The notes: generated from the sequence alone by a model not told the origin. Shown: positions 6,153 to 13,080, numbered from the stretch's first letter. The stretch: 14,524 nt of DNA from Candidatus Agathobaculum merdigallinarum (GCA_019115425.1 DXDO01000105.1:1-14524), one strand, 5' to 3'. Program-made: numbers and translations.

Positions 6153-6882
6153 AAGTGTTCCTCTTTCCAATCGTGATCATGAGCAGGCCGTCGCCCGTTC
6201 CAAGTGCGCCGAGCGTTGTGCCATCCGACGCAAAAGCGGCACTATGGCCGATGAAACCGTCCGGCGCGTACTGGTCCACGCCGAGAACCGGGATTTCGTT
6301 CTCGATCGCGCGGGCGCGCAGCAGGGTGCGCCAGTGCAGCAGCTTGTTTCTGCCTGCTGCCCAGCCTGCCGGGACAAAAAGCAGTTCTGCGCCCGCAGCC
6401 TTTTGCTCCGCGGCGAGCGCGGGAAAACGTAGCTCAAAGCAGGTGATCACGCCGAGCCGCCCCAGCGGTGTGTCGATGGGGGAGAAGGGCGTGTCGCCTG
6501 CCTGACATTCGTCCGACTCCCGATAGCCGAACGCGTCGTACAGACGGCGCTTTCGGTAGAAGCCGCGCGGCGCACCGCTGTTATCCAATATAAGAATCGT
6601 GTTGTACGGCAGGCCGTCCGTCCGCTCATACATACCGGCGGACAGCCAAATACCGCATTGCCGCGCAATGCGGCCCAAGGCGGCGGCAAACGCGCCGTCC
6701 TGCGGCTCCGCAGCCTGTATGTTTAGCGACTGCCTGTTCGTTTTTGCATAAAACATGCTGTATTCCGGCAGAAAAAGCATGCAAGCGCCGTTTTTCGACG
6801 CTTGCTGTGCAAAGCGCTCGATCACAGCGAGATTTGCATCTTTGTCCGCACAGGCGCTGAACTGCGCCAGCGCGGCGGTCAT
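6142..6882 (-). CDS. Carbon-nitrogen hydrolase (nitrilase superfamily amidase)
   Basis: A 246-residue cytosolic amidohydrolase of the nitrilase superfamily (alpha-beta-beta-alpha fold), probably of the omega-amidase/NIT2-like or predicted amidase branches. The Glu-Lys-Cys triad is visible: Glu40 in FLPEYS, Lys111 in YRKRRLYDAF and Cys148 in VITCFELRFP. The usual histidine of the Y-x-K-x-H-L motif is arginine here. LRARAIENEIPVLGVDQ is the typical late helix-strand pair, and GHSAAFASDGT the usual C-terminal turn. The ATG at 6882 overlaps the stop of the YbaK-type gene as ATGA, which together with a GGCGGGA site makes it preferable to an in-frame start 18 bases upstream. The physiological substrate cannot be read from the sequence; position before thiE suggests, weakly, clearance of a damaged or deaminated metabolite. 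Confidence 0.9.
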   Translation of the reverse strand: MTAALAQFSACADKDANLAVIERFAQQASKNGACMLFLPEYSMFYAKTNRQSLNIQAAEPQDGAFAAALGRIARQCGIWLSAGMYERTDGLPYNTILILDNSGAPRGFYRKRRLYDAFGYRESDECQAGDTPFSPIDTPLGRLGVITCFELRFPALAAEQKAAGAELLFVPAGWAAGRNKLLHWRTLLRARAIENEIPVLGVDQYAPDGFIGHSAAFASDGTTLGALGTGDGLLMITIGKRNTYAI

Positions 6883-7352
6883 TCCCGCCAGCCTTTGCAC
6901 ACGTCCACCCAGGCCTTGTAGCCGGAGAACTTCTCCAGCTCGGGGATGGTCAGCTCAATGGCGGAGTTGCTCGAGCCGCAGGCGGGAAACACCGTTTCAA
7001 ACCGGTGCAGGGATTCGTCCAGAAAAACGGTAACGTCCGCGTTCACGCCGAACGGACACACCCCGCCGACCGCATGGCCGATCTCCGGCTCGACCTCCTC
7101 AAAGGAGAGCATCTTTGCTTTGCAGCCAAAACGCGCCTTATACTTGGGGTTGTCCACCTTGGTGTCTCCGGCGGCAACGATCAGGATGACGCCGTCATTC
7201 GTGCGGAAGGATAGGGTCTTTGCGATGCGGGCAGGCTCGCAGCCGACAGCCTGCGCCGCCAATTCAACGGTCGCTGAGGATACGTCAAATTCTTTGACGC
7301 GGTCCTCAACGCCGAATTGTCTCAAATGGGACTTTGCTTTTTCAATGGACAT
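6879..7352 (-). CDS. YbaK/EbsC-family aminoacyl-tRNA deacylase
   Basis: A 157-residue editing-domain protein that in characterised relatives hydrolyses mischarged tRNA (Cys- or Ala-tRNAPro) in trans. Visible features: ELAAQAVGCEPARIAKTLSF, in which Lys45 corresponds to the conserved lysine; GVILIVAAGDTKVD; EPEIGHAVGGVCPFGV, the conserved GG-x-C/S-PFG loop; VFLDESLHRFETVFPACGSSNSAIEL, which lines the pocket. Length fits the stand-alone family. The ATG at 7352 is favoured: GGAGG lies nine bases upstream, whereas a GTG six bases earlier sits too close to that site. It starts two bases after the DUF1836 gene stops and overlaps the following hydrolase by four bases (ATGA), so it sits mid-operon. 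Confidence 0.92.
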   Translation of the reverse strand: MSIEKAKSHLRQFGVEDRVKEFDVSSATVELAAQAVGCEPARIAKTLSFRTNDGVILIVAAGDTKVDNPKYKARFGCKAKMLSFEEVEPEIGHAVGGVCPFGVNADVTVFLDESLHRFETVFPACGSSNSAIELTIPELEKFSGYKAWVDVCKGWRE

Positions 7353-7354
7353 GG

Positions 7355-7885
7355 TCACTTTCCTCCGGTTTGTTCAGGAATTGCGTCGATCAGGCTTTCG
7401 CACAGCCGGCGTAAATAGCAGGCGATCTCGCTCAGAGCCAGGCAGATGGCAAGACGCTCGTTGGGGTCATCCGCATTTGCGGGAAGCTGCTCGCGCAGCA
7501 GCGGGGGGATCACATCGCGCATCCGTTCCTTGTCTGCCAGCAGGCGGGTGTAGCACGCTTCGAAATCCACATCCTCCCGTCCGGTCAGCGCCTTGATGTC
7601 GCCGAGCCGCAGGGTCTGCTTGAGATGGTAGACGCAGAGCAGCTGCATGATCTGCTGCCGCGTGTATTTCTTCCCGCGCACAGGGGTCATCAGACCCTCC
7701 TTGACGTAGTTGTTGACCATGGTTTTGGTCAGCAGCTTGTCCGACGGATCGCGTTTTCCATCGGCAAGATGCTGTTCGAACAGGGAAAGGATCTGATCCA
7801 TATACAGATCGAGTTGCGGCACATCCGTGGGGAGAATATCGCGGTCGGAAAAGACCGCGTCAATGGTATCATTCAGCGGATACAT
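7355..7885 (-). CDS. DUF1836-family protein (putative HTH regulator)
   Basis: A 176-residue soluble protein of the Firmicutes family DUF1836. It shows the family pattern: an opening ILPTDVPQLDLYMDQILSL, then LLTKTMVNNYVKEGLMTPVRGKKYTRQQIMQLLCVYHLKQTLRLGDI. The central part looks like a MerR-type helix-turn-helix (NNYVKEGL, then GKKYTRQQ as the wing), which suggests DNA binding, but no target is known. The remaining C-terminal helices are amphipathic. GAGGTG six bases before the ATG at 7885 decides this start over a GTG nine bases upstream. It heads the minus-strand operon with the YbaK-type deacylase, the hydrolase and thiE, and could be its local regulator. Confidence 0.85.
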   Translation of the reverse strand: MYPLNDTIDAVFSDRDILPTDVPQLDLYMDQILSLFEQHLADGKRDPSDKLLTKTMVNNYVKEGLMTPVRGKKYTRQQIMQLLCVYHLKQTLRLGDIKALTGREDVDFEACYTRLLADKERMRDVIPPLLREQLPANADDPNERLAICLALSEIACYLRRLCESLIDAIPEQTGGK

Positions 7886-7908
7886 GTCGTTCACCTCGTT
7901 TCGTGTCT

Positions 7909-7937
7909 ATTATAATCCTTTGACGCACACTGCGCAA
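7909..7937 (-). promoter_or_regulatory. Sigma-A promoter of the DUF1836-thiE operon
   Basis: Minus strand: TTGCGC (7937-7932), 17-base spacer, perfect TATAAT (7914-7909), about 24 bases before the ATG at 7885. The -35 match is partial. It is divergent from the deacetylase promoter just to its right. Confidence 0.6.
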
Positions 7938-7949
7938 GGGTAAGGCGGG

Positions 7950-7977
7950 TGGACATTTCCTGCGAGCGTGGTATACT
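7950..7977 (+). promoter_or_regulatory. Extended -10 promoter for the polysaccharide deacetylase
   Basis: TGGACA (7950-7955), a 16-base spacer and TATACT (7972-7977) preceded by TGG, an extended -10 (TG-n). The start codon lies about 85 bases past the expected transcription start, leaving a moderate untranslated leader with no obvious hairpin. Confidence 0.6.
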
Positions 7978-8067
7978 TAAGACAACACCACACAATGCAA
8001 AATATTCTCGCAAATCGCTCTTGTCAAATTATGCGGTATTGCCTTTATTCTATAAGGGGGGATTGTT

Positions 8068-9321
8068 TTGAAAGCAAGGTTTTGTAAGTTCCTGCTGTGC
8101 GTTCTGTTTGCAGCCCTGCTTGCGGCATCCGGTGCGGCAGGAACGGTTTGTGCATCTGCCGCGGATGCAGCGGTTCGAATGCCGGTTTTGATGTATCACG
8201 ATTTCACAAACGATCCGAACGATACGGACAGCATGACGGTGACCGGCGAGCATTTCCGGCTGGATATGGAGTTTTTGCGGGAATTCGGGTATACGCCGCT
8301 CCTGCCTGCCGACTTGGTCGCCATACAGCAGGGGACCATGGAAATGCCGGAAAAGCCGGTGATGATCACCTTTGACGACGGCTACCGATCGAATTATGAT
8401 ATCGCGTATCCGATCCTGCAGCAGACCGGTATGAAAGCGGTGATCGCGGTGGTAGCGCGCAACATGGTCGCCGAGGACACCGGCGATCCGCTGCGCGGCC
8501 ATCTGCTGTGGAGCGAGATGCGCGAAATGGTGCAAAGCGGATGGGTGGAAATCGGCTCGCATACCTGCAACCTGCATAATCCGCAGTATGGAGGAAGCAG
8601 CGCGCCGGACGGTATCGATGGTGTGATGCGGCGCAGGGGAGAGTCCCAAAGCGCATACCGCACGCGCGTGGGTGGAGACCTGGCGGCCAGCATGAAACGG
8701 ATCACGCAGAACACCGGACAGACCAGGGTCAACTACTTTGCCTATCCGTATGGCGCATATGACAGCTGGATGCAGCCGCTTTTGGAGGAGAACGGCATTG
8801 CGGTCAGCGCGCTGACCCACATGGGGCAGGCGACGCCCATGGTCAGCCTGCATAAGCTGCCGCGCTATGGCATGAAAATGGAAAATCCGGTGTCCCTGCT
8901 GCTGCGGCAGATGAATACGGCGGCGCCCACCCTTGTAACAGTATCGGTCAACGGCGTTCAAAGCAGGCTGCCCGCCTATTATATAGACGGCAGCAACTAT
9001 GTACGCGTGCGCGATGTTGCGGCGCTGCTGATGCATACGTCCAGTGGGTTTGACGTGCGGTGGAACAGCGCGCAGCGCCGCGTGGAGCTGGTTTCGTTTA
9101 CGCCGTACATACCGATCGGAACGGAAAATAAGCCCCTGCCCGCGGGGAATCGCACGGTGCAGTCGGTTGTGGAGCCGACGATGGCGGATGGCGTGCCGCA
9201 CATGCCCGCGGCCTATCAGCTGGACGGCTGCACCTATTATAAGCTGCGCAGCCTAGGGGATTTGTGCGGTTTTCTGGTAACGTGGAACGGTGATACAAAA
9301 GTGATCGAAGTGACGGCCTAG
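8068..9321 (+). CDS. Secreted polysaccharide deacetylase with C-terminal stalk domains
   Basis: A 417-residue exported carbohydrate esterase family 4 enzyme, expected to remove acetyl groups from peptidoglycan or other cell-surface glycans. A signal peptide covers about residues 1-32 (basic KARFCK, hydrophobic LLCVLFAALLAAS, cleavage near ASA). The NodB domain shows ITFDDGY (Asp103/Asp104: base and metal ligand), GSHTCNLHN (His165 and His170, metal ligands) and YFAYPYGAYD. After about residue 290 come two copper-amine-oxidase-like stalk modules (YYIDGSNYVRVRDVAALL and YYKLRSLGDLCGF, each closing with a W-N/strand), probably wall-associated. The start is TTG at 8068, supported by AAGGGGGG upstream; the first in-frame ATG would lose the signal peptide. 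Hydrolase type (peptidoglycan versus other glycan) cannot be told. The spacing of the second histidine is one residue longer than in classic H-S/T-x2-H. Confidence 0.9.
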   Translation: MKARFCKFLLCVLFAALLAASGAAGTVCASAADAAVRMPVLMYHDFTNDPNDTDSMTVTGEHFRLDMEFLREFGYTPLLPADLVAIQQGTMEMPEKPVMITFDDGYRSNYDIAYPILQQTGMKAVIAVVARNMVAEDTGDPLRGHLLWSEMREMVQSGWVEIGSHTCNLHNPQYGGSSAPDGIDGVMRRRGESQSAYRTRVGGDLAASMKRITQNTGQTRVNYFAYPYGAYDSWMQPLLEENGIAVSALTHMGQATPMVSLHKLPRYGMKMENPVSLLLRQMNTAAPTLVTVSVNGVQSRLPAYYIDGSNYVRVRDVAALLMHTSSGFDVRWNSAQRRVELVSFTPYIPIGTENKPLPAGNRTVQSVVEPTMADGVPHMPAAYQLDGCTYYKLRSLGDLCGFLVTWNGDTKVIEVTA

Positions 9322-9388
9322 AGGCTGTTTGAGAATTGAAATTATCATTTTGCGAGGTGTGCCGCGCCGCAGATACCCCGGGAATACA

Positions 9389-9422
9389 AGGCCGCCGGAA
9401 AACATCTGTTTTTCGACGGCCT
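9389..9422 (+). repeat. Long hairpin after the deacetylase gene
   Basis: AGGCCG (9389-9394) pairs with CGGCCT (9417-9422), and after one mismatch the stem continues (CGGAAAACA with TGTTTTTCG, one G-T pair) to a two-base loop. No T-run follows directly, but a true terminator begins three bases later. Confidence 0.5.
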
Positions 9423-9424
9423 CC

Positions 9425-9459
9425 AATACACCCATCATTTTATGAGGGTGTATTTTTTT
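9425..9459 (+). terminator. Rho-independent terminator of the deacetylase gene
   Basis: AATACACCC (9425-9433) and GGGTGTATT (9446-9454), extended inside by TCAT/ATGA with one bulged base, followed by a run of seven T (9453-9459). It closes the deacetylase transcript. Confidence 0.8.
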
Positions 9460-9493
9460 ATTTTAAGGTTACAATAATTTCACAAATTTTCTA

Positions 9494-9521
9494 TTGCATT
9501 TTTGAAATAATATAGTATCAT
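9494..9521 (+). promoter_or_regulatory. Candidate promoter of the hemolysin III-like gene
   Basis: TTGCAT (9494-9499), 16-base spacer, TATCAT (9516-9521) within a strikingly AT-rich stretch (about 9453-9555). An alternative TATAAT at 9550-9555 has no -35 partner and would leave almost no leader. Confidence 0.4.
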
Positions 9522-9573
9522 ATAAAATAGCAAGTAGTTATCAATACTATATAATGCGCAAGGAGGGTGCTGT

Positions 9574-10227
9574 ATGCCGCGTGCATTTCACAAGGCGCGA
9601 GAGCCGTTTTCAAGCTATTCCCATTTTGTTGGAGCGGTGCTCAGTGGGCTGGGGCTGTTTGTCATGCTGATCCGGCTGCTGCTCGACGGTTCGGTGACCG
9701 GTCAGATCGCGGCAGCGGCTGTAGTGTTCTGCCTGTCGCTGATCGCGCTGTATTCCGCGAGCAGCGTTTACCACTTTTCCCGCCGGGGGGAATTTGTGCT
9801 CCGGCGGCTGAAAAAACTCGACCACAGCATGATCTATGTGCTGATCGCGGGCAGCTATACGCCGATCGTACTGCGGTATATGCCTGCACCGCGCAGTTAT
9901 CTGTTTCTCGGCGTGATCTGGCTGATTGCAATCACCGGCATTGCCATTAAGCTGCTGTGGATTGATGCGCCGCGCCTGCTGGGTACGGCCCTTTATCTGG
10001 CGCTTGGCTGGGCGATCGCCTTTGATTTTGGCGCTGTGCTCAGCATGCCGGCGCCGGCGATCGCTCTGCTGGCGGCAGGCGGACTATCTTATACCGCAGG
10101 CGGTATTATCTATATTGCGAAGCGGCCGAATCTGGGACCGACGCTCGGCTTTCATGAGCTGTTTCATCTGTTTGTGATTGCGGGCAGCGTGTGCCACTAT
10201 TTGATGGTATTCCTGTATGTTCTGTGA
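9574..10227 (+). CDS. Hemolysin III / TrhA (PAQR) family membrane protein
   Basis: A 217-residue protein with seven predicted membrane spans, the PAQR/hemolysin III fold, found in the cytoplasmic membrane. The family's metal site residues are present: Ser63 and His67 in SSVYHF, Asp in KLDHSMIY, and His194, His198 and His208 in HELFHLF and SVCHY. The N-terminus PFSSYSHFVGAVLSGLG is the usual first-helix entry. Relatives (YqfA/TrhA, YplQ) have been tied to membrane energetics and lipid homeostasis; haemolytic activity of the founding member does not prove toxicity here. The ATG at 9574 has AAGGAGG about seven bases upstream. It stands alone between the deacetylase terminator and perR. Confidence 0.92.
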   Translation: MPRAFHKAREPFSSYSHFVGAVLSGLGLFVMLIRLLLDGSVTGQIAAAAVVFCLSLIALYSASSVYHFSRRGEFVLRRLKKLDHSMIYVLIAGSYTPIVLRYMPAPRSYLFLGVIWLIAITGIAIKLLWIDAPRLLGTALYLALGWAIAFDFGAVLSMPAPAIALLAAGGLSYTAGGIIYIAKRPNLGPTLGFHELFHLFVIAGSVCHYLMVFLYVL

Positions 10228-10232
10228 GTAGT

Positions 10233-10262
10233 CCAAAAGAGAAAGTGCATACTTTCTTTTGG
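10233..10262 (+). terminator. Hairpin after the hemolysin III-like gene
   Basis: CCAAAAGAGAAAGT and ACTTTCTTTTGG (10233-10246, 10251-10262) form a long stem with a two-base bulge and a four-base loop. There is no T-run, so termination would be weak, but it is the only candidate before the perR promoter. Confidence 0.45.
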
Positions 10263-10270
10263 CGGGATGC

Positions 10271-10299
10271 TTGACATCACTGAAAAATAAGTATATAAT
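10271..10299 (+). promoter_or_regulatory. Consensus sigma-A promoter of perR
   Basis: Perfect TTGACA (10271-10276), 17-base spacer, perfect TATAAT (10294-10299). A promoter this strong usually needs a repressor, consistent with the overlapping PerR-box candidate and autoregulation by PerR. Confidence 0.85.
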
Positions 10300-10308
10300 C
10301 TAATTAAG

Positions 10309-10323
10309 ATATAATACTAATAA
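10309..10323 (+). promoter_or_regulatory. Candidate PerR box (operator)
   Basis: ATATAAT-A-CTAATAA matches the PerR consensus TTATAAT-n-ATTATAA at 11 of 14 fixed positions. It begins nine bases past the -10, on the expected transcription start, an ideal place for repression. A second, weaker 9-of-14 match overlaps the -10 (10293-10307). The region is AT-rich, so chance matches are easier here. Confidence 0.45.
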
Positions 10324-10338
10324 AGGAAGGGTGATGCG

Positions 10339-10731
10339 ATGCAGACCAGAAATACAGTGCAGCGTCAGATTGTTTTGCAGACCGTTTTGCGGATGCACGA
10401 TCATCCCACTGCGGATACCGTGTACGCGGCGGTGGCGGCCGAGCATCCTTCGATCAGCAAGGCGACCGTCTACCGCAATTTGAATCAGCTTGCCAGCCAG
10501 GGAGAGATCCGGCGTGTCCCCGTCCCGAATGGGGCTGACCGGTTTGATTTTAATACAGCGGAACACTACCATGTGCGCTGTATGCGGTGCGGCAAGGTAT
10601 ATGATGTATATATGCCGCATATCGATAATCTGCTCGACAGGGTGGAGGATGCATCAGGCGTCGAGGTGCAGCGGTATGATATCCTGTTTGAGGGCGTGTG
10701 TCAGGACTGCAAACAAGCAAAGATCAGTTAA
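10339..10731 (+). CDS. perR: Fur-family peroxide-responsive regulator
   Basis: A 130-residue winged-helix repressor of the Fur superfamily, best matched to PerR. The DNA-binding part has SKATVYRNLNQLASQGEI. The regulatory metal ligands of PerR are all visible: His22 (HPTADTVY), Asp70 (RFDF), His76 and His78 (EHYH) and Asp89 (VYDV). The structural zinc site is Cys81/Cys84 (CMRC) and Cys119/Cys122 (CQDC). In PerR, metal-catalysed oxidation of the histidines releases DNA and derepresses peroxide defence. The asparagine/aspartate choice separating PerR from Fur/Zur cannot be settled by eye, but linkage to rubrerythrin strongly favours PerR. The AAGGAAGG site lies about nine bases before the ATG. 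Confidence 0.9.
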   Translation: MQTRNTVQRQIVLQTVLRMHDHPTADTVYAAVAAEHPSISKATVYRNLNQLASQGEIRRVPVPNGADRFDFNTAEHYHVRCMRCGKVYDVYMPHIDNLLDRVEDASGVEVQRYDILFEGVCQDCKQAKIS

Positions 10732-10734
10732 CCT

Positions 10735-10760
10735 TTCAGCCGGCATATCTGTCGGCTGAA
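10735..10760 (+). repeat. Intercistronic hairpin between perR and rubrerythrin
   Basis: TTCAGCCGGCA (10735-10745) and TGTCGGCTGAA (10750-10760) make an 11-bp stem with one G-T pair and a TATC loop. It is followed by A-rich sequence, not a T-run, so it is not a terminator on this strand. It may be a processing or stabilising hairpin that sets rubrerythrin mRNA above perR mRNA. Confidence 0.6.
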
Positions 10761-10791
10761 AAATATATTATAAAGCAAGGAGCATGTTATT

Positions 10792-11331
10792 ATGGCAAAC
10801 TTGAAGGGCAGTAAGACGGAGGCCAATCTCCAGACCGCGTTTGCGGGCGAGTCCATGGCGCGCAACAAATACACCTATTTTGCATCCAAGGCGAAGAAGG
10901 ACGGCTATGTTCAGATCGCTAAGATTTTCGAGGAAACCGCGAACAATGAGAAGGAGCATGCAAAGATCTGGTTCAAGCTGCTCAACGGCGGTATCGATGA
11001 CACTGCGGCCAACCTGAAGGCGGCAGCCGAGGGAGAAAACTACGAGTGGACCGATATGTACGCGACCTTTGCCAAGGAGGCGCATGAGGAAGGCTTTGAA
11101 GACATCGCGTTCCTGTTTGAGAAGGTCGGCGAGATCGAGAAGGAGCATGAGGCGCGTTACCTCAAGCTGCTTTCCAACGTAGAGAGCAAGGTTGTTTTCT
11201 CGCGCGACGGCGACTGCATCTGGCAGTGCTCGAACTGCGGCCATATCGTTGTCGGCAAGCAGGCGCCTGAGGTTTGCCCGGTTTGCGCGCATCCGCAGGC
11301 TTACTTTGAGATCAAGGCGGAAAATTATTGA
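10792..11331 (+). CDS. rbr: Rubrerythrin
   Basis: Cytosolic non-haem iron peroxidase of anaerobes that reduces hydrogen peroxide to water using electrons from rubredoxin/NADH. It has 179 residues. The ferritin-like four-helix domain carries diiron ligands Glu20 (FAGESMA), Glu53-x2-His56 (NEKEHAK) and Glu116-x2-His119 (EIEKEHEARY). The C-terminal rubredoxin-like domain binds one iron through Cys146, Cys149, Cys162 and Cys165 (CSNCG, CPVC). All ligands are intact. AAGGAG lies about nine bases before the ATG. It starts 60 bases after perR in the same direction, with no terminator between, and is very likely derepressed with it under peroxide or oxygen stress. Confidence 0.97.
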   Translation: MANLKGSKTEANLQTAFAGESMARNKYTYFASKAKKDGYVQIAKIFEETANNEKEHAKIWFKLLNGGIDDTAANLKAAAEGENYEWTDMYATFAKEAHEEGFEDIAFLFEKVGEIEKEHEARYLKLLSNVESKVVFSRDGDCIWQCSNCGHIVVGKQAPEVCPVCAHPQAYFEIKAENY

Positions 11332-11393
11332 TCGTACGGCATCCGTTCCGGCCGGATCGGCGGGGATGCCCCTGCGACGAACCCTGTGTAAAG

Positions 11394-11428
11394 AAGCCCC
11401 CGAAAACCACGGTTTTCGGGGGCTTTTT
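11394..11428. terminator. Strong terminator after rubrerythrin
   Basis: Perfect 15-bp arms: AAGCCCCCGAAAACC (11394-11408) and GGTTTTCGGGGGCTT (11411-11425), two-base loop, then TTT. It ends the perR-rbr transcript; the minus strand lacks a comparable T-run. Confidence 0.9.
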
Positions 11429-11437
11429 GTGTTGGTT

Positions 11438-11466
11438 CAGCGCCCGAGGGGAACCGTCGGGCGCTG
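11438..11466. repeat. Second inverted repeat between rbr and the MATE gene
   Basis: CAGCGCCCGA (11438-11447) and TCGGGCGCTG (11457-11466), a perfect 10-bp stem with a nine-base loop. It could serve as terminator for the convergent MATE transcript, though no T-run is present. The rest of 11467-11598 shows nothing I can call. Confidence 0.5.
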
Positions 11467-11598
11467 AGGAAAACGTGGCGTTGTCTGCACACCGCCGCGT
11501 TTTCCGTTTGATGCCGCGCCGGCACATGGGAAAAGCAGCATACCGGAGCGCGGAGAAATAAGTAGCCCGTAGGGTTGGGGGTAGGAGGTTTGGGAGAG

Positions 11599-12948
11599 TC
11601 AGGCGGGCTGCTTTGCGGGCTGGGATGCGCCGAGCGTGCGGGTGTATTGCGCCATGCGCCATACCACAAACACCGCGACAACCAGTTCGGTCACCGGCAT
11701 GGCGTACCAGAGCGCTTCGGGCGAAAACAGCGCGGGCAGCGCGTAGATCAGCGCGCCGCTGATGACAAGACCGCGGGACACTGATACGACGAGCGCCGTG
11801 CCGGGCTTCATGAGCGCCTGGAAGTAATAGGTCGAGAAGATGTTGAGCGGCAGCAGCAGGAACGAGATACAGTAGCTGCGGAAAATGGAGGGCGCGACCG
11901 CAAGCACACTCTCGGTCGGCGCCATAAAGACGCGCACGATCCCGTTCGGGACAGCAAGCGTCAGCGCGGTCCAGAACAGGCTGAACGCCGCAACAGAATA
12001 CAGCGCATAGCGCAGGGTCTGCCGGATGCGCGTCCATTCCTTCGCGCCGAGGTTGCGCGAGATGATCGGCTGCGCGGCCTGCCCGATGCTGTACGCGCAG
12101 CACTGCACGATCGTACTGACGTTGACGATGATGCCGTAGACCGAAAGTCCGTCCGCACCAATGTAGCGCATGATCTGGCGGTTGAACAGTATGGTCAGGA
12201 TGCCCATGGCCACATCGATGAAAAAGGTTGAAAAGCCGGTGACAATAATCTGCTGGATCTGGAGCGGCACACGCTTCGGGCGTACCAGCCGCAGCGTACA
12301 CTTGCGCGAGAAAAAGTGCGTCAGCATGACAAAGAACGTGATTGCCGCGCCGATCGCGGTCGCAAGGCCCGCGCCGAAGATACCCATGTCGCAGGCAAAT
12401 ACGAAAAACCAGTCGCCGAAGATGTTGAAAATGCCGCCCGCGAGCACACCCGCAGTCGCAAGGCCGGGGTTGCCGTCATTTCGCAGGAAGGCCGCCAGCA
12501 TCTGATTGAACAGGAAAAACGGCACGACGAATTTGATCGGCAGCACATAGTCCTGCGCGAGCGGGAGCAGCGCGTCCGACGCGCCGAACAGGCGCAGCAT
12601 CGGCGTGTCAAAAAAGGCAATGACGATCCACCAGAGCGCCGCGAAAAACACCGCAAGGCCGAGCGCTGTGGTAAAATATTCGTTTTCATCCTCGTGGCGC
12701 GCGCCCTTGCTGCCGCGCAGCGTGGAGAACAGCACCGAGCCGCCGATGCCCGCCAGCAGTCCGAAGCTGTAAATGATGTTCCACACCGGCGCGACCACGG
12801 CGAGCGCTGCCGTGCCGTCCGGTCCCTGATACTGGCCGACCATCGCCATGTCCACGACGCTGTAAATCGAGCTGGTCAGCGCGCTGCCGAATGCCGCAGC
12901 CAGATAACGGAAATACAGCGGTCTGACTTTGTCCTTGAGTAAATCCAT
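11599..12948 (-). CDS. MATE-family multidrug efflux transporter (MepA-like)
   Basis: A 449-residue inner-membrane antiporter with about 12 membrane spans in two six-helix halves, the MATE fold, exporting cationic compounds with Na+ or H+. Family signs: SSIYSVVDMAMVGQYQG near residues 26-42, AALAVVAPVW, the helix pair ending FLRNDGNPGLAT, the linker RKCTLRLVRPKRV, and in the second half GADGLSVYGIIVNV, then GQAAQPIISRNLGA. The match is to the MepA/NorM-like bacterial branch. The ATG at 12948 is chosen because AAAGGA lies nine bases upstream; an ATG nine bases earlier touches that site directly. It has its own promoter and a leader resembling a guanidine-IV riboswitch, which would make guanidinium-type compounds a plausible substrate class. 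Confidence 0.93.
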   Translation of the reverse strand: MDLLKDKVRPLYFRYLAAAFGSALTSSIYSVVDMAMVGQYQGPDGTAALAVVAPVWNIIYSFGLLAGIGGSVLFSTLRGSKGARHEDENEYFTTALGLAVFFAALWWIVIAFFDTPMLRLFGASDALLPLAQDYVLPIKFVVPFFLFNQMLAAFLRNDGNPGLATAGVLAGGIFNIFGDWFFVFACDMGIFGAGLATAIGAAITFFVMLTHFFSRKCTLRLVRPKRVPLQIQQIIVTGFSTFFIDVAMGILTILFNRQIMRYIGADGLSVYGIIVNVSTIVQCCAYSIGQAAQPIISRNLGAKEWTRIRQTLRYALYSVAAFSLFWTALTLAVPNGIVRVFMAPTESVLAVAPSIFRSYCISFLLLPLNIFSTYYFQALMKPGTALVVSVSRGLVISGALIYALPALFSPEALWYAMPVTELVVAVFVVWRMAQYTRTLGASQPAKQPA

Positions 12949-12997
12949 ATTTCCCATTCCTTTCCGATGATAATGCCGCGGCTGGGCAGGTGAAAAT

Positions 12998-13050
12998 AAA
13001 AAAAGCCGGATAAGACTACGGGCGTTTCAACCCGTCACCTTATCCGGCTT
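12998..13050 (-). terminator. Long terminator hairpin in the MATE leader
   Basis: Minus strand: AAGCCGGATAAG (13050-13039) pairs with CTTATCCGGCTT (13014-13003), and the stem extends inward eight more positions with two G-T pairs and one G-A mismatch to an eight-base loop. Seven T follow (13004-12998, two of them in the stem). Because a promoter lies just upstream, it can attenuate MATE transcription as well as end the ABC permease transcript. Confidence 0.88.
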
Positions 13051-13080
13051 ATCATTTCCATCGAATGATTTGCCCTCCGC
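12998..13080 (-). promoter_or_regulatory. Candidate guanidine-IV (mepA-type) riboswitch leader
   Basis: Between a good promoter (13094-13122) and the MATE ribosome site the minus-strand leader contains GGAGGGCAA, then a 6-bp hairpin (ATCATT/AATGAT, plus-strand 13051-13069), then at once a long terminator. GGC before the small hairpin could pair with the GCC just after it, which is part of the terminator's first arm: an antiterminator arrangement. In clostridia the guanidine-IV class (mepA motif) sits before MATE genes of this type and acts through such a terminator. The class assignment rests on architecture and context, and I could not compare it with the covariance model. Another ligand class, or a plain terminator, remains possible. 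Confidence 0.55.

Noticed and set aside
8050..9201. A 383-codon minus-strand frame across the deacetylase
   Set aside because: Antisense shadow with His/Arg-rich composition; the plus strand encodes intact NodB motifs.
10759..10773. PerR box directly before rubrerythrin
   Set aside because: Only the right half-site ATTATAA matches; the left half is a run of A. Too weak to call.
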